A stretch of DNA of 64,000 nucleotides from Anagrus nilaparvatae. Its lineage: Eukaryota; Arthropoda; Insecta; Hymenoptera; Mymaridae. The notes under the pieces are model-generated. The model was not told where the DNA came from and searched no databases. It worked only from the letters and a program-made list of their open reading frames with translations. Below, piece after piece: positions 63,858 to 64,000 of the stretch (the stretch's first letter is position 1; every line of letters begins with the position of its first letter). Both the position numbers and the translations under genes were made by a program. The stretch covers positions 248,001 through 312,000 of the forward strand of contig JAKSXM010000278.1 of assembly GCA_022575985.1 (NCBI GenBank), written 5' to 3'.

Positions 63858-64000
63858 AATTGTAGAAGATACGAGCTACAAAAAAAGAATATAAATAAAT
63901 TAAGATTGTAGAAGATTTGCTACATATAATGTACAATTTCTTAAGGAATCAGAAATATTATAATTGTAGAAGATTTGCTACATGCAATACGATTTCTTAA
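63858..64000 (+). repeat. Tandem repeat, about 58-65-bp unit
   Basis: 'attgtagaagatttgctacat' plus 'gtacaatttctta' occurs at 63906 and 63962, with a diverged unit near 63860. It continues out of the window. Confidence 0.8.

Overview
The window reads as AT-rich eukaryotic, most likely arthropod, DNA that is almost entirely transposable elements and low-complexity repeats. Evidence: multiple clades of non-LTR retrotransposon (R1-like with zinc knuckles and poly(A) tails; CR1/Jockey-like with short microsatellite tails), a BEL/Pao LTR element, Penelope-like elements (PLEs) with GIY-YIG domains, foldback and TIR elements, and short GT-AG introns. There are no operons, rRNA genes or CRISPR arrays. 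An insect host fits best. The exact taxon cannot be fixed from sequence alone.

Layout. 1-6.8 kb: a repeat called F here, split by a 5.0 kb R1-like LINE (LINE-1, minus). 6.8-10 kb: three tandem-repeat fields. 12.3-16.1 kb: a decayed CR1/Jockey-like LINE (plus) meeting a second one (minus) at a (TAA)n tract. 18-20 kb: a 24-bp minisatellite and an LTR-like repeat. 20.5-23.5 kb: another decayed LINE (minus). 24.3-29.7 kb: a TTAA-flanked TIR element, a foldback element, an RT scrap, a PLE terminal unit with a hammerhead-like motif. 29.7-39.4 kb: a BEL/Pao element (minus) split by a PLE insertion, itself split by a 3.1 kb foldback element, which carries a solo LTR. 40.3-45.1 kb: a second PLE split by a second R1-like LINE (LINE-2) with a perfect 13-bp target duplication. 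45.1-50 kb: LINE scraps and a tRNA-like Pol III unit. 50.3-57.2 kb: LTR copies, an uninterrupted paralogue of the F site, an ORF1 of a third R1-like LINE, and a TIR element filled with a 21-bp minisatellite. 61.8-64 kb: A-rich repeats.

The non-transposon part is 57.5-60.6 kb. Two small cysteine-rich genes, each with one short intron, lie on opposite strands: a single-pass membrane protein (minus, 57.5-58.0 kb) and a secreted eight-cysteine protein (plus, 60.2-60.6 kb). Between them lies a roughly 0.93 kb palindrome. Each arm encodes a hammerhead ribozyme motif open at stem III (type III order) with complementary stem I and stem II loops. This island is the most interesting part of the window. 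The two genes and the paired ribozymes were found by reading codon composition, splice sites and pairing by eye, so they need database and transcript checks.

How parts work together: ORF1 and ORF2 of the R1-like LINEs supply RNA binding, APE-type nicking and reverse transcription. The BEL gag-pol and PLE RT/GIY-YIG polyproteins do the same for their classes. All autonomous copies here are broken, so the window is a graveyard with some recent insertions.
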